Below are positions 7,001 to 13,352 of a DNA stretch of 13,970 nt, piece after piece. The position numbers were made by a program, and so were the translations under genes. The notes beneath the pieces are model-generated. The model ran no database searches and was not told the DNA's origin. It saw nothing but the letters and a program-made list of their open reading frames with translations. Source of the DNA: Limnoraphis robusta CS-951 (GTDB taxonomy: Bacteria > Cyanobacteriota > Cyanobacteriia > Cyanobacteriales > Microcoleaceae); the NCBI RefSeq assembly GCF_000972705.2, contig NZ_LATL02000048.1, positions 1 to 13,970 on the forward strand, in the 5' to 3' direction. Position 1 is the first letter of the stretch, and each line of letters begins with the position of its first letter.

Positions 7001-8603
7001 CTGGCATATCTGCCACTTCATCAATTAATTGGTTTACCAATTCGGGAGGCTGAAAAAACATCACCCGTGCTTCTGCGGGCTTTTGAATAGCTTCGCGCAG
7101 TTCCCCTCTGGTCATCGGGGAGACAATAAATCGTCCGCTTTGCCAACGATTTTTTAGCTCAGTATTTTTGACGCTATAGCCTTTAGGAATAAACTTAAAG
7201 CCCACATCTCTGACTTGGGGTTCAAAATCAGAACGGAGGCTTAATACAACCCGTAATTTATCCCGATGGGCATCAATGGCTGTCAATATCTGTTGGAAAA
7301 ACTCCTTGCGTACATCCTCGTTTGCACAGAGAGTAATAATTTCTTCGCTTTGGTCAATAAATAGTAATAACTTAGAGTTGGGATTATTTTTAGCCCAAAC
7401 CTCAATACTCCAAGCTAGGTTCTGCTGAGGATTGTTGACGTCTACTTCTGATAAGTGAGCATCTTTCAACGCTTGATTTAACGCTTGAAAGGGAGTCTCA
7501 CCCGGACGAATAGGCGGTATAATAAACCATTTCTCAGTCTGATTTTGACGTAATTGGGGAATTAATCCTGCTTTCACTAAACTAGATTTACCCGAACCGG
7601 AAGCACCCAACACGACTGTAAGAGCATGAGTTTTGACAAAATCCTGTAACTTTTTCACCTGTTCAGTTCGACCAAAAAACAATTCATTATGTTTCTCGTC
7701 AAAAGATTCTAAGCCTCGGTAGGGATTTTTTGAGACATCTAACGGTGGTGCGGGTTTTAATTTCTCTGGCACAAAGCCGGGTAAAGTAAAAATAAACTCG
7801 CCTCGGTCATGCTTTTGTAACGGCCAAAGTCCAGCCGTTTGCAATTCGCTATAACCATCTTTATCTATTAAACTATCTCGCAGATATAGATAAAGTTCCG
7901 GGGCTGTAATTACCCCATCTCCTGTTAAATCTGCTTTCATATCTTTTAACCCATTAATCAGAGCTTTAGCAAAAGGAGAATGTTGATTATCCGGTGCTAT
8001 TCCGCGCTCATCAGTATAGTCTAGAGCTTCTTGATTATGAGCAGCAGAGGTAATGGCTTGCCAAGCTGGATAGCGAATAAAGCGATCGTAATGCTCTCTA
8101 TGAAGAGTTTCTAATTCTGGAATCACATTTCGATGACTTGACCAGCGAAAATTTCCCGCAAAGCAACAATCTAATATCACCAATAAATGATGACATTCAA
8201 GTTGAGAAAGTGCTTCATTTAGCTTTTTCATGGGCAGGTAAGTTTCCCAGTTTCCCAACTTGGCATCTTGAGGAATTAAAGCTCCTGCCGGCCCATCTTC
8301 ACTGTTACGAGCAATGCCATGTCCGGCAAAGTAGAATAATAAGCGATCGCTTTCTGTTGGCTTAATTTGGTTGGGTAGAATATCAAACAGGAGTTGATTG
8401 AGCGCTGCCAATGTTGCTTCACCCTGTTCGGGAAATAGGCGAACGACTTTTTGATAGTTGTATTCGTTTTCTAAAAGATTTGCAACAGCTTTAGCATCAT
8501 TAACTGCTGTTTTTAGTTGATGGATTCCATTTTGATAATTGTTGATGCCGATAACGACAGCTATGTTGCGCTGAAAATTCGTTTGACTGAGTGACCAAAC
8601 CAT
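4038..8603 (-). CDS. Caspase-like peptidase / nSTAND ATPase / TM / WD40-repeat conflict protein
   Basis: The 1521-residue protein appears to be a membrane-anchored sensor-executioner. Residues ~10-275 form a caspase-like (C14) domain with VVIGINNY, His95 in FYFAGHG and a nucleophile (C146 or C147, C147 by alignment to DSCHSG) in ILDCCFAG. Residues ~293-700 are an nSTAND-type ATPase, beginning NPYRGLESF, with Walker A GASGSGKSS (333-341), Walker B LLLFIDQSEE (412-421) and a helical region with PGALPLLSFAL. A charged linker (~700-800) leads to one hydrophobic helix (803-823). Residues ~886-1471 form 14 WD40 repeats, enough for two seven-blade propellers, and a ~50-residue tail beginning DWKSWLQLACNNL follows. 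STAND proteins bind a ligand through their repeats, oligomerise with ATP and activate the effector; here that would be proteolysis. The start has only a weak GGAT upstream; the caspase motifs begin just after it, so it is probably right. The orthocaspase gene lies 125 bases upstream. Confidence 0.93.
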   Translation of the reverse strand: MVWSLSQTNFQRNIAVVIGINNYQNGIHQLKTAVNDAKAVANLLENEYNYQKVVRLFPEQGEATLAALNQLLFDILPNQIKPTESDRLLFYFAGHGIARNSEDGPAGALIPQDAKLGNWETYLPMKKLNEALSQLECHHLLVILDCCFAGNFRWSSHRNVIPELETLHREHYDRFIRYPAWQAITSAAHNQEALDYTDERGIAPDNQHSPFAKALINGLKDMKADLTGDGVITAPELYLYLRDSLIDKDGYSELQTAGLWPLQKHDRGEFIFTLPGFVPEKLKPAPPLDVSKNPYRGLESFDEKHNELFFGRTEQVKKLQDFVKTHALTVVLGASGSGKSSLVKAGLIPQLRQNQTEKWFIIPPIRPGETPFQALNQALKDAHLSEVDVNNPQQNLAWSIEVWAKNNPNSKLLLFIDQSEEIITLCANEDVRKEFFQQILTAIDAHRDKLRVVLSLRSDFEPQVRDVGFKFIPKGYSVKNTELKNRWQSGRFIVSPMTRGELREAIQKPAEARVMFFQPPELVNQLIDEVADMPGALPLLSFALSELYLKYLKRQREAEIEGKIIERAMTQEDYQELGGVTLSLTQKADQEYEALVKEDEAYAQIIRHAMLRMIALGGGELARRRVPLSELEYPPEKNDFVKEVIERFTKARLLVIGQNAEGNIYVEPAHDALVRGWQKLREWKQEEEENLILQQRLTVAANDWCNKNEQEKEHKTLLNILRQTETLLICKVENWQLERESRKHREAKSSKGSREKSNHYLWNDDPRLEQLKRILIDNNWFNRTEDNFIRESLIEQRRKAYRLIGIVTAVGLGLVGLIITALYQAEVSSLREKAARAQNLLSSNSPMEGLILAIQATGESQDRLRQVLPEIQAVLPNAIDTVRERKILRGHNGWVTSVAVSRDGKYIATGSEDSTVRLWSIEGELIHTFKGHQDWVNSVAFSPDGKYILSGSEDQTVKLWSKEGQLLKTLPLKDRVYSVSFSPSSDRIITGSSDGTIQLWSTKGQLLKTFKGHQGSVLSVAFSSNGKYIVSGGIDSTVRLWTVEGELLKTFTGHYWRVESVNLSPNYEPKSGFIISGGQDKTLRLWSVKDGLLATTRHEAIVTSVSFSQDGEYIVSSSFDNSSRLWTIVNGSDLVELAAFRGHEGEVYSTTITPDNKLLISGGRDGTIRLWSTQGQPSQLLKKTEDGAGTVTSVAFSPDGKYIVAGNKNYTIRIWTIEGDEIAILKGHEDEVKSVIFSPNGEYIISGSSDNTIRFWSLKGELLKTLKQPDKILSVAISPDGKYIASGSADKTIRLWSIEGSETKLLSTFYGHENAVNSVAFSPNSKYIVSGSDDSTVRLWSVGGQLLKTMKGHEQRVNSVAFSPNGQYIASSGIDSTVRLWSLEGEQLNTLRGHQAWVYSVAFSPDGQYIVSGGYDNTLRLWSFNANKVNNSQLLSIFRGDFGEVESVAFSPDSQYIASGGQYNELRLWGQTDWKSWLQLACNNLKDHPIFQDSTKSTKGTRNAKNICTKAAWSGNSGFSN
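4191..5948 (-). repeat. Region coding for 14 WD40 repeats
   Basis: Each repeat is about 42 codons with the pattern GH..V.SVAFSPDGKYI.SGS.D.T.RLW. Most blades keep GH, the SPDG turn and the terminal LW; blades 3, 8 and 10 lack the GH dipeptide, and blades 6, 7, 13 and 14 vary in length or in key positions. The copies have diverged and are not near-identical, so this array is not freshly amplified. Confidence 0.88.
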
Positions 8604-8628
8604 TGCTAATTATCCAAATCACTTAAAA

Positions 8629-8727
8629 ACCTGAAACTTGAGGGAATATAAAAACAAAGACTTGCTTTAAGAATCGGCAGTTAAGATGCACCCCAAATTT
8701 AAACTTACTGCCGACTTACTTTCAGGT
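8629..8727. promoter_or_regulatory. Nested inverted repeats between the two caspase genes
   Basis: Outer arms ACCTGAAA (8629-8636) and TTTCAGGT (8720-8727) are exact complements. Inside them TCGGCAGTTAAG (8674-8685) pairs with CTTACTGCCGA (8704-8714) with one bulged base. The structure begins one base after the stop codon of the upstream orthocaspase gene and has no U-run. It may attenuate or process the transcript between the two genes, or bind a regulator. No strong promoter was seen for the downstream gene. Confidence 0.5.
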
Positions 8728-8728
8728 A

Positions 8729-10861
8729 TTACTTGGAAATGCTTGCACCTTTTTTAACTAAAAGTGTAAGCTGCTCTGTTGTCCATTCTTCACTAGCATA
8801 AGCCGCAGAATTGACATTTTTTGTGGGGGGAGCATCTTCGCTAGCAAAGAAAGCTGCTAAAAATTTTGCAAGTTGAGTTGTAGCTTTTGCTGGATTTTTA
8901 GGTTGCATAGGCTGATCTAATGCGGGTAATTCTAACCAGTCAAAGCTAGTTCCATCAATTGTGGCGAAAACTTTTAGAATATCTACACCTTCCTGAGAAC
9001 CGTTGGAAAGGCTTGTCTTAATCCGCCACTTGACCTCCTGACCCGGATCTATCGTTTGAAAAGATGCGCCTTTTGGGTAGCCTTTTTTAATACTCCAGTC
9101 GGGTTGAATGGCGAGTACCGTAATGTTAAGAAATAGGGAGGATTTATTGCGAATAACTAAGTAAGCGTATCGCTCCACATCAAGAGTAGGTAAGTTTCCA
9201 GAACCTTTGAAGGGTATTAATTCTTCTTGCTCTCCGGGTACAAAGTCATCTGGTAATGCAAATAACTCTAGCTCGATTTTCCCGTTAAGCGGAGACATTG
9301 GATCGTGGTTATCCAAATCTATAGTTGCGTGATATTTAGACAAATGTACTAAACGTTTTACCACGTCAACTGCGGCATTAGAATTGTTGACTTCTAAAGC
9401 GGGTTGCAAATTAGAAATTGGCATTCCAGCACGATCTAAAATCTCATACTGACCTGCTGAGTTGATAGAAACTTGATAATCGGCCGTTTCATCTCCAGAT
9501 ACTAATTCCACCCAACCTTTGCCTTCGGGGATTGCAAGTTCAATGGCTTTTAGTGCAATTTTTGCATCTATTTCCAAAGGTTGATCTGTTTCTTTGGGTA
9601 ATACCAAGCGTACTTTGCGAACAAGTTGAACATTAGGATACAGCAGTAAAGCGGGTGCGCCCTCTTCAATATTTTCTTTTTTGTTTTCCCCGAGTATTTG
9701 AGTAATAGTAGCCCAAGAATTTACTGCACCGAGTTGTGTAATTTCAACCACAGCTAATCGTTGATGGGTTTTTGTTAAATCTGCGGTTCCTGATGGGTAA
9801 ATAGCCAACTCTGCACCTTTACGCAAACCGTGAGCTTGACCCGCATTTAATTTCACCCGGTTTTCTTCTAAATCTACCTGTATTATTGGTACTGTTAACT
9901 GGGGGGATACAAAATTGTTTCCGAAGAAAGTGCGATCGCTTTCTCCCTGCAACATGGGTGTTTGTTTTTCAAATTGGTTGCGGACTTTGGCAAAAACGTG
10001 ATCGTGAAGTGTTTTGGCAGTAACTCCTGTTCCAAACTTCTCCAAAAACCTTAACAGCCAATAAGTTAGCGCTCCTTGACGCTCCCCATCAAAATTTTTT
10101 TCGTAAGCATATTCATTGTCTCGACAAGCAGCTAATAAAGTGTAACCTTTGGGTTCAAGCCAACCACTACTTGTAACGTTGCGAGTATTTTTATTGTTCT
10201 GTGCCAAAGTTTGCCAAGTTTGAGCCAATTCATCGGCAGATGCGACTAAACTTTCTGTGGGTCGTGGTGTTGTGTCAATACCACCCCCTTCTGCTCGACG
10301 AATATCACAATTATCTCCAATATTTCGTGCGGCACCTCCAGAATGACAGCTATCAAGAGTAACCGTAACGACTAACCCTTTATCTACCATATTTTTTAGG
10401 AGTTCTGCTAACTCAAAGTCGCGGAGATAACGAGTTTTTGGGTTGCCAATATCGGTGGGAACTAACGACTGGTCAATTCCATCTTTTCCTTTAAGATTGG
10501 AATAAATTGTTGCTGCACGTCCACCGTGACCCGAGTAGTGAATATATACTTGGTCTTGAGGTTGAGCTTTCTCTGTAATTTCTTTAAACTTGGCTACCAT
10601 ATTTTCGTAGGTAGGCCATTGATCTTGAGGTTCTAATGGCTCGGCGGAACCTTCAACATTAGAAGCTGTTAACTTGATAATTTGTGTTTCGGGTACTTGC
10701 AGTCTATTTGTCAGAAAAGCCTCTACCCTGTTGATGTCGCGGACGCATCCTTGAAGGTTTTTATAAAAACTACCATCCGGTAATTTATTGGGCAGGTAGC
10801 AATCGATTCCTATCAGTAATGCGTGGAAATTCAAACCGTTTGTAAGAGTTACGTCTGTCAT
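8729..10861 (-). CDS. Orthocaspase/metacaspase-like C14 peptidase with DUF4384-like C-terminal region
   Basis: The 710-residue protein has a complete caspase p20 dyad in residues ~10-330: ALLIGIDCY, His112 in IHYSGHGG and Cys172 in TLDSCHSGG, plus LLAACRDNEYAYE, a caspase-fold strand. Bacterial metacaspase-like enzymes (orthocaspases) cleave after Arg or Lys. The rest has no membrane segment. Residues ~330-420 look beta-rich, beginning VSPQLTVPIIQVDLEENRV, and ~500-650 resemble DUF4384-type domains found on cyanobacterial caspases (YAYLVIRNKSS, AIQPDWSIKKGYP, DWLELPALD). The final ~50 residues are A/K-rich. No signal peptide is seen, so it is probably cytoplasmic. The ATG at 10861 has a weak GGAA upstream. 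It lies between the small membrane-protein gene and the caspase-STAND gene in the same direction. The peptidase call is firm; the C-terminal assignment is tentative. Confidence 0.92.
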   Translation of the reverse strand: MTDVTLTNGLNFHALLIGIDCYLPNKLPDGSFYKNLQGCVRDINRVEAFLTNRLQVPETQIIKLTASNVEGSAEPLEPQDQWPTYENMVAKFKEITEKAQPQDQVYIHYSGHGGRAATIYSNLKGKDGIDQSLVPTDIGNPKTRYLRDFELAELLKNMVDKGLVVTVTLDSCHSGGAARNIGDNCDIRRAEGGGIDTTPRPTESLVASADELAQTWQTLAQNNKNTRNVTSSGWLEPKGYTLLAACRDNEYAYEKNFDGERQGALTYWLLRFLEKFGTGVTAKTLHDHVFAKVRNQFEKQTPMLQGESDRTFFGNNFVSPQLTVPIIQVDLEENRVKLNAGQAHGLRKGAELAIYPSGTADLTKTHQRLAVVEITQLGAVNSWATITQILGENKKENIEEGAPALLLYPNVQLVRKVRLVLPKETDQPLEIDAKIALKAIELAIPEGKGWVELVSGDETADYQVSINSAGQYEILDRAGMPISNLQPALEVNNSNAAVDVVKRLVHLSKYHATIDLDNHDPMSPLNGKIELELFALPDDFVPGEQEELIPFKGSGNLPTLDVERYAYLVIRNKSSLFLNITVLAIQPDWSIKKGYPKGASFQTIDPGQEVKWRIKTSLSNGSQEGVDILKVFATIDGTSFDWLELPALDQPMQPKNPAKATTQLAKFLAAFFASEDAPPTKNVNSAAYASEEWTTEQLTLLVKKGASISK

Positions 10862-10986
10862 ATTAGTTCCAATTGATTTTTCTGGAGTTGTTGTCTTGAG
10901 AATACTGAGACAAACTGCACCGAAGCAAGTTGAAAATTTAAAGCTTCAATCCGGCTTCAGCATTGCGTTTGGGTAGTGGGGGAAGT

Positions 10987-11031
10987 GATTTGACTTCGGG
11001 GATTCCCCGAACTTTATTTGGGTGTCAAATC
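10987..11031. terminator. Nested inverted repeat, possible terminator of the small membrane-protein gene
   Basis: Outer arms GATTTGAC (10987-10994) and GTCAAATC (11024-11031) are exact complements. Inside lies a G/C hairpin, TTCGGGGA (10995-11002) with TCCCCGAA (11004-11011). It sits 27 bases past the stop codon at 11058 on the minus strand, the right place for a terminator, but no U-run follows. It may act as a bidirectional structure or leave partial read-through into the orthocaspase gene. No gene lies in the remainder of 10862-11057. Confidence 0.5.
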
Positions 11032-11057
11032 GAATAAAAGTAAAATGAGAGACTTTT

Positions 11058-11630
11058 TCATGCTTCAATAGCCTCGTTTACAGGGGTCGTTTCTGTTATC
11101 GAGGCTTGTGGGTTAGAGATTTCAGATTCATTAACTTTGCTTTTCCAAACTTCACAAATTGTTTCAGATGTTGCAGAGGAAATTGTTTTAATAATGAGGA
11201 CAGCTAAAATTGCTGCAATGGGATAAGCTAACTGTAAGTTAGCGGCTAAAAATGGAATTAATGCTTGGGCTGCCGTCCCAAAATTCTCTTTAAATTTGCC
11301 AGCAACTTTTCCAAGATTCTCTTTCAATAAAGCTTGGGATTGAGTTTGAATGATTTGTTCATCAAACAGGTCACTACACATTAATTTGTAGGCTTTTGCA
11401 TTTAACTTTTGGAAGAAGCGATCGCCAGCATTAATCGTCTCTTGATCATGCCCGCCTCTTGGTGTTGCTTTTAATTCTTCTTCTAAGCTATCTAAACTAT
11501 CTAACGAAGAAGGAGAACGGGATGTGTCATCATTGTTGGCTATTTGTTGTTCCTGGACTGCGAGTTGTGCTTTCAAACTATCTTCATCCAGTTCCATTAA
11601 TTTTTCGATAACTTCATCAAGTTGACTCAT
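11058..11630 (-). CDS. Small acidic protein with hydrophobic (membrane) segment; unknown family
   Basis: The product of 190 residues from the ATG at 11628-11630 has three parts. The N-terminus (1-55) is acidic and helical, beginning MSQLDEVIEKLMELDEDSLK and serine/aspartate-rich around 37-55. A short basic site, TPRGG (56-60), follows. The middle is amphipathic (LLKENLGKVAGKFKENFG, ~101-118), leading to hydrophobic segments at ~121-134 and ~136-148 that could span or insert into a membrane. A polar tail ends it. A longer frame starting at 11666 adds 12 residues; it is disfavoured because that start lies against the 14-bp stem-loop and MSQLDEVIEKL looks like a natural N-terminus. Neither start has a good Shine-Dalgarno sequence. 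The family is not recognised. Its place directly before the orthocaspase gene suggests a partner, substrate or membrane effector, which is inference. Confidence 0.75.
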   Translation of the reverse strand: MSQLDEVIEKLMELDEDSLKAQLAVQEQQIANNDDTSRSPSSLDSLDSLEEELKATPRGGHDQETINAGDRFFQKLNAKAYKLMCSDLFDEQIIQTQSQALLKENLGKVAGKFKENFGTAAQALIPFLAANLQLAYPIAAILAVLIIKTISSATSETICEVWKSKVNESEISNPQASITETTPVNEAIEA

Positions 11631-11666
11631 GGTTTTTTTTAGTGATAAAGGTTGACAAAAATGCAA

Positions 11667-11704
11667 TTTTATCAGTTAAACGAACTTTTATTTAACTGAT
11701 AAAA
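11667..11704. terminator. Perfect 14-bp inverted repeat between the C39 peptidase and small membrane-protein genes
   Basis: Arm TTTTATCAGTTAAA (11667-11680) and its exact complement (11691-11704) enclose a 10-base loop. It lies 18 bases beyond the stop codon of the peptidase gene on the minus strand, and the A/T ends of the stem supply A- and U-rich flanks on both strands, so a bidirectional terminator fits. It also sits 37 bases upstream of the next start codon, where an operator or attenuator would act. Confidence 0.6.
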
Positions 11705-11721
11705 CTCCTGAATACGAAGGA

Positions 11722-12624
11722 TTAGGATAAGGGGAAATGACACCAACTTTCGCCATCAACATCCCAAACTTGGCGAACCTCAGCATAGCTATAGCGAACA
11801 TCACCGCCACTAATACTTTCATCCGCATATCCGCCTCGATATCCTAACCATTTCCCGTTGGGGTCGTTACAAATCCAAACTTTGTCTTTTTCGTCGTATC
11901 CTTTAATGACAATAATATGACCGAAATTCGTAAAATAGCCGTGAATAATAACGGGATGGCCTTTGGCTAAATGTTGTTTGATTTCGGTTTCAGTGGTGAC
12001 AGTTTTAAAAGATGTATTCTGAAGTTTTCCCGGCCCATGTTCTTCACCCCATTCTCGCAGTAATCGTTGAAGAAATTCGGGAATATGACGAGTTTTGGTT
12101 GAACCTGTATATCCATACTGTTGATCCCATTCTTCCGTTTTCCGAAATAGCACATCTTCCAGTTGAACATCATTGTTAATATCTTGTGCGGTTCGAGAAT
12201 CAATCCCGTAATATTTGAGAACCATCGCCACACAAGTAACATTACAAGCACCGTTAGGATTCTCTAAATTATTCAGTTGAGAATGATAAGGGACTTTTAA
12301 ATCAACTTTCGGAGGAAGAACCGGGGGATATTGTTGACTGGGTTCTTCGCCGCGAGAAACTGCGGTTAATACAATTTCAACATCTTCACCAGAACAGTAA
12401 TATTGTTTGGGTGCTGTTTCAATTGAACGGGCATCAAATTCATCCAAATATACCCGAATATATTTGCCCTGTAAGTCTGGGGTGTAAGCACTTATCGGGA
12501 TTTCATCTCCAGCACTATACTTCAGGACTTCTTCGGGAGATAAAAGAGAGGTTTCTAAAGGTCTAACTTTCAGTACAGAATTGGAAGTAAACCGTAAAGT
12601 ATACTCATTAGAAGTAGTAGACAT
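11722..12624 (-). CDS. C39-like cysteine peptidase with N-terminal SH3-like domain
   Basis: The 300-residue protein has residues ~5-90 forming a beta-rich, SH3-like module (LKVRPLETSLLSPEEV, GKYIRVYL) of a type often placed before hydrolases in cyanobacteria. Residues ~107-280 match the C39_2-type papain-like fold: VPYHSQLNN, the nucleophile region NGACNVTCVAMVLKYYG (C127), then GHPVIIHGYFTNFGHIIVI (H236) and ICNDPNGKW (N253/D254), which give a C-H-D triad. There is no ABC-transporter part and no signal peptide, so it is not a bacteriocin exporter; a soluble peptidase or bacteriocin-like toxin domain is likelier. AAAGGAG (complement of 12631-12637) seven bases before the ATG fixes the start. 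It is the first gene of the minus-strand block and could process a neighbour, but no substrate is evident. Confidence 0.85.
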   Translation of the reverse strand: MSTTSNEYTLRFTSNSVLKVRPLETSLLSPEEVLKYSAGDEIPISAYTPDLQGKYIRVYLDEFDARSIETAPKQYYCSGEDVEIVLTAVSRGEEPSQQYPPVLPPKVDLKVPYHSQLNNLENPNGACNVTCVAMVLKYYGIDSRTAQDINNDVQLEDVLFRKTEEWDQQYGYTGSTKTRHIPEFLQRLLREWGEEHGPGKLQNTSFKTVTTETEIKQHLAKGHPVIIHGYFTNFGHIIVIKGYDEKDKVWICNDPNGKWLGYRGGYADESISGGDVRYSYAEVRQVWDVDGESWCHFPLS

Positions 12625-12787
12625 TTTTTTCTCCTTTGAACAATTTAGTTTGCTCGAACATCAGTATCAACTTGTTCGTTAACACTTTTGTTCTTAACTA
12701 TCTCAATACTATCTGAATATAGCAATCAGAAATGATTTGTGAGAAATCTAAAAGCTGATAAAAAGTCTGTAACGACTTTCCAAGATT

Positions 12788-12815
12788 GCCTTTTGCCTCT
12801 TGCCTTTTGCCTTTT
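12788..12815. repeat. Heptanucleotide tandem repeat (STRR-type), GCCTTTT x4
   Basis: Four adjacent heptamers (12788-12794, 12795-12801, 12802-12808, 12809-12815); the second reads GCCTCTT, the others GCCTTTT. This is a common form of cyanobacterial short tandem repeat and was found in non-coding DNA. Confidence 0.88.
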
Positions 12816-12989
12816 GCAAGAAGATATGACACACAACTCAGAACGGACTGCTATAAGTTAGGTTTGCTAATGAAGTAAATTTCGGTTAATTGGGTCATGG
12901 CGATATTCAAATTGAGTAAATGCTAGAGTTTCAACTTGTTCACAGAATAGCTCATTAGTCATTTAATCAATAGTCACATAAATGAGCGA

Positions 12990-13019
12990 TTGACAGATGG
13001 GTACTGGTATTGCTATAAT
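12990..13019 (+). promoter_or_regulatory. Near-consensus sigma70-type promoter on the plus strand
   Basis: TTGACA (12990-12995), an 18-base spacer and TATAAT (13014-13019), preceded by an extended TGC. Both hexamers are exact. It points right, antisense to the DUF1822 remnant and toward the DrmB remnant. A 42-codon frame at 13023-13148 follows but looks like a shadow of the minus-strand gene. It could be the old promoter of a lost gene or drive an antisense or untranslated RNA. Confidence 0.55.
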
Positions 13020-13034
13020 CCTATGTTAGGAGAT

Positions 13035-13352
13035 TCAAAGCCTAAATTTTTCGGTAACACTCACATCTCTCCAAACTATTTTCACGCCAAAACTATCCCC
13101 GAGCGCGGCGTTAAACTCCAAGGAAATTTTTGGGTTATCGTTTTTAGTTAAGGCTTCCATCACGGCAGTTTCTTCTTCATCTAAAATCATAATCCCTAGA
13201 GAGGGTGGCAGGTATTCTTGACCGTTTGTTGGATGTAACTCTACAATAATGTTCATTTCGTCTAAGTCGTTTTCGTCCGGGCTAACCTTATTTGAATCAT
13301 TTTGATGACGATTGCGATCAACAAATGGTCGCCATGCTTTTGGGGGCTTCAA
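13035..13352 (-). pseudogene. C-terminal remnant of a DUF1822 family protein
   Basis: The translation carries the DUF1822 C-terminal pattern: VELHPTNGQEYLPPSLGI, a beta segment IMILDEE, and the ending FGVKIVWRDVSVTEKF, close to the family's usual SVKVALGDVSVTE block. DUF1822 is a largely cyanobacterial family of unknown function, normally about three times longer with a helical N-terminal half, which is missing. The frame opens only with TTG at 13352, inside sequence that encodes the DrmB fragment on the other strand; the first ATG is at 13256. The gene therefore seems cut at a recombination junction around 13320-13343. It probably yields no functional protein. Confidence 0.68.

Larger units (their letters stand above)
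12625..13034. other. Intergenic stretch without a gene; heptamer repeat and promoter-like site
   Basis: No credible coding region is seen. It contains the Shine-Dalgarno sequence of the peptidase gene at its left end, an STRR, and a near-consensus promoter on the plus strand, listed separately. This gap separates the minus-strand cassette from two broken genes and may be where the cassette's own promoter lies, but no convincing minus-strand promoter was found. Confidence 0.6.

Noticed and set aside
11058..11666. Longer 202-residue form of the small membrane protein
   Set aside because: The extra start at 11666 touches the stem-loop and lacks a ribosome site; the added MHFCQPLSLKKT looks non-native. 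Not fully excluded.
13023..13148. 42-codon plus-strand frame right after the consensus promoter
   Set aside because: It mirrors the DUF1822 coding region on the other strand and has no Shine-Dalgarno sequence; the promoter alone is kept.
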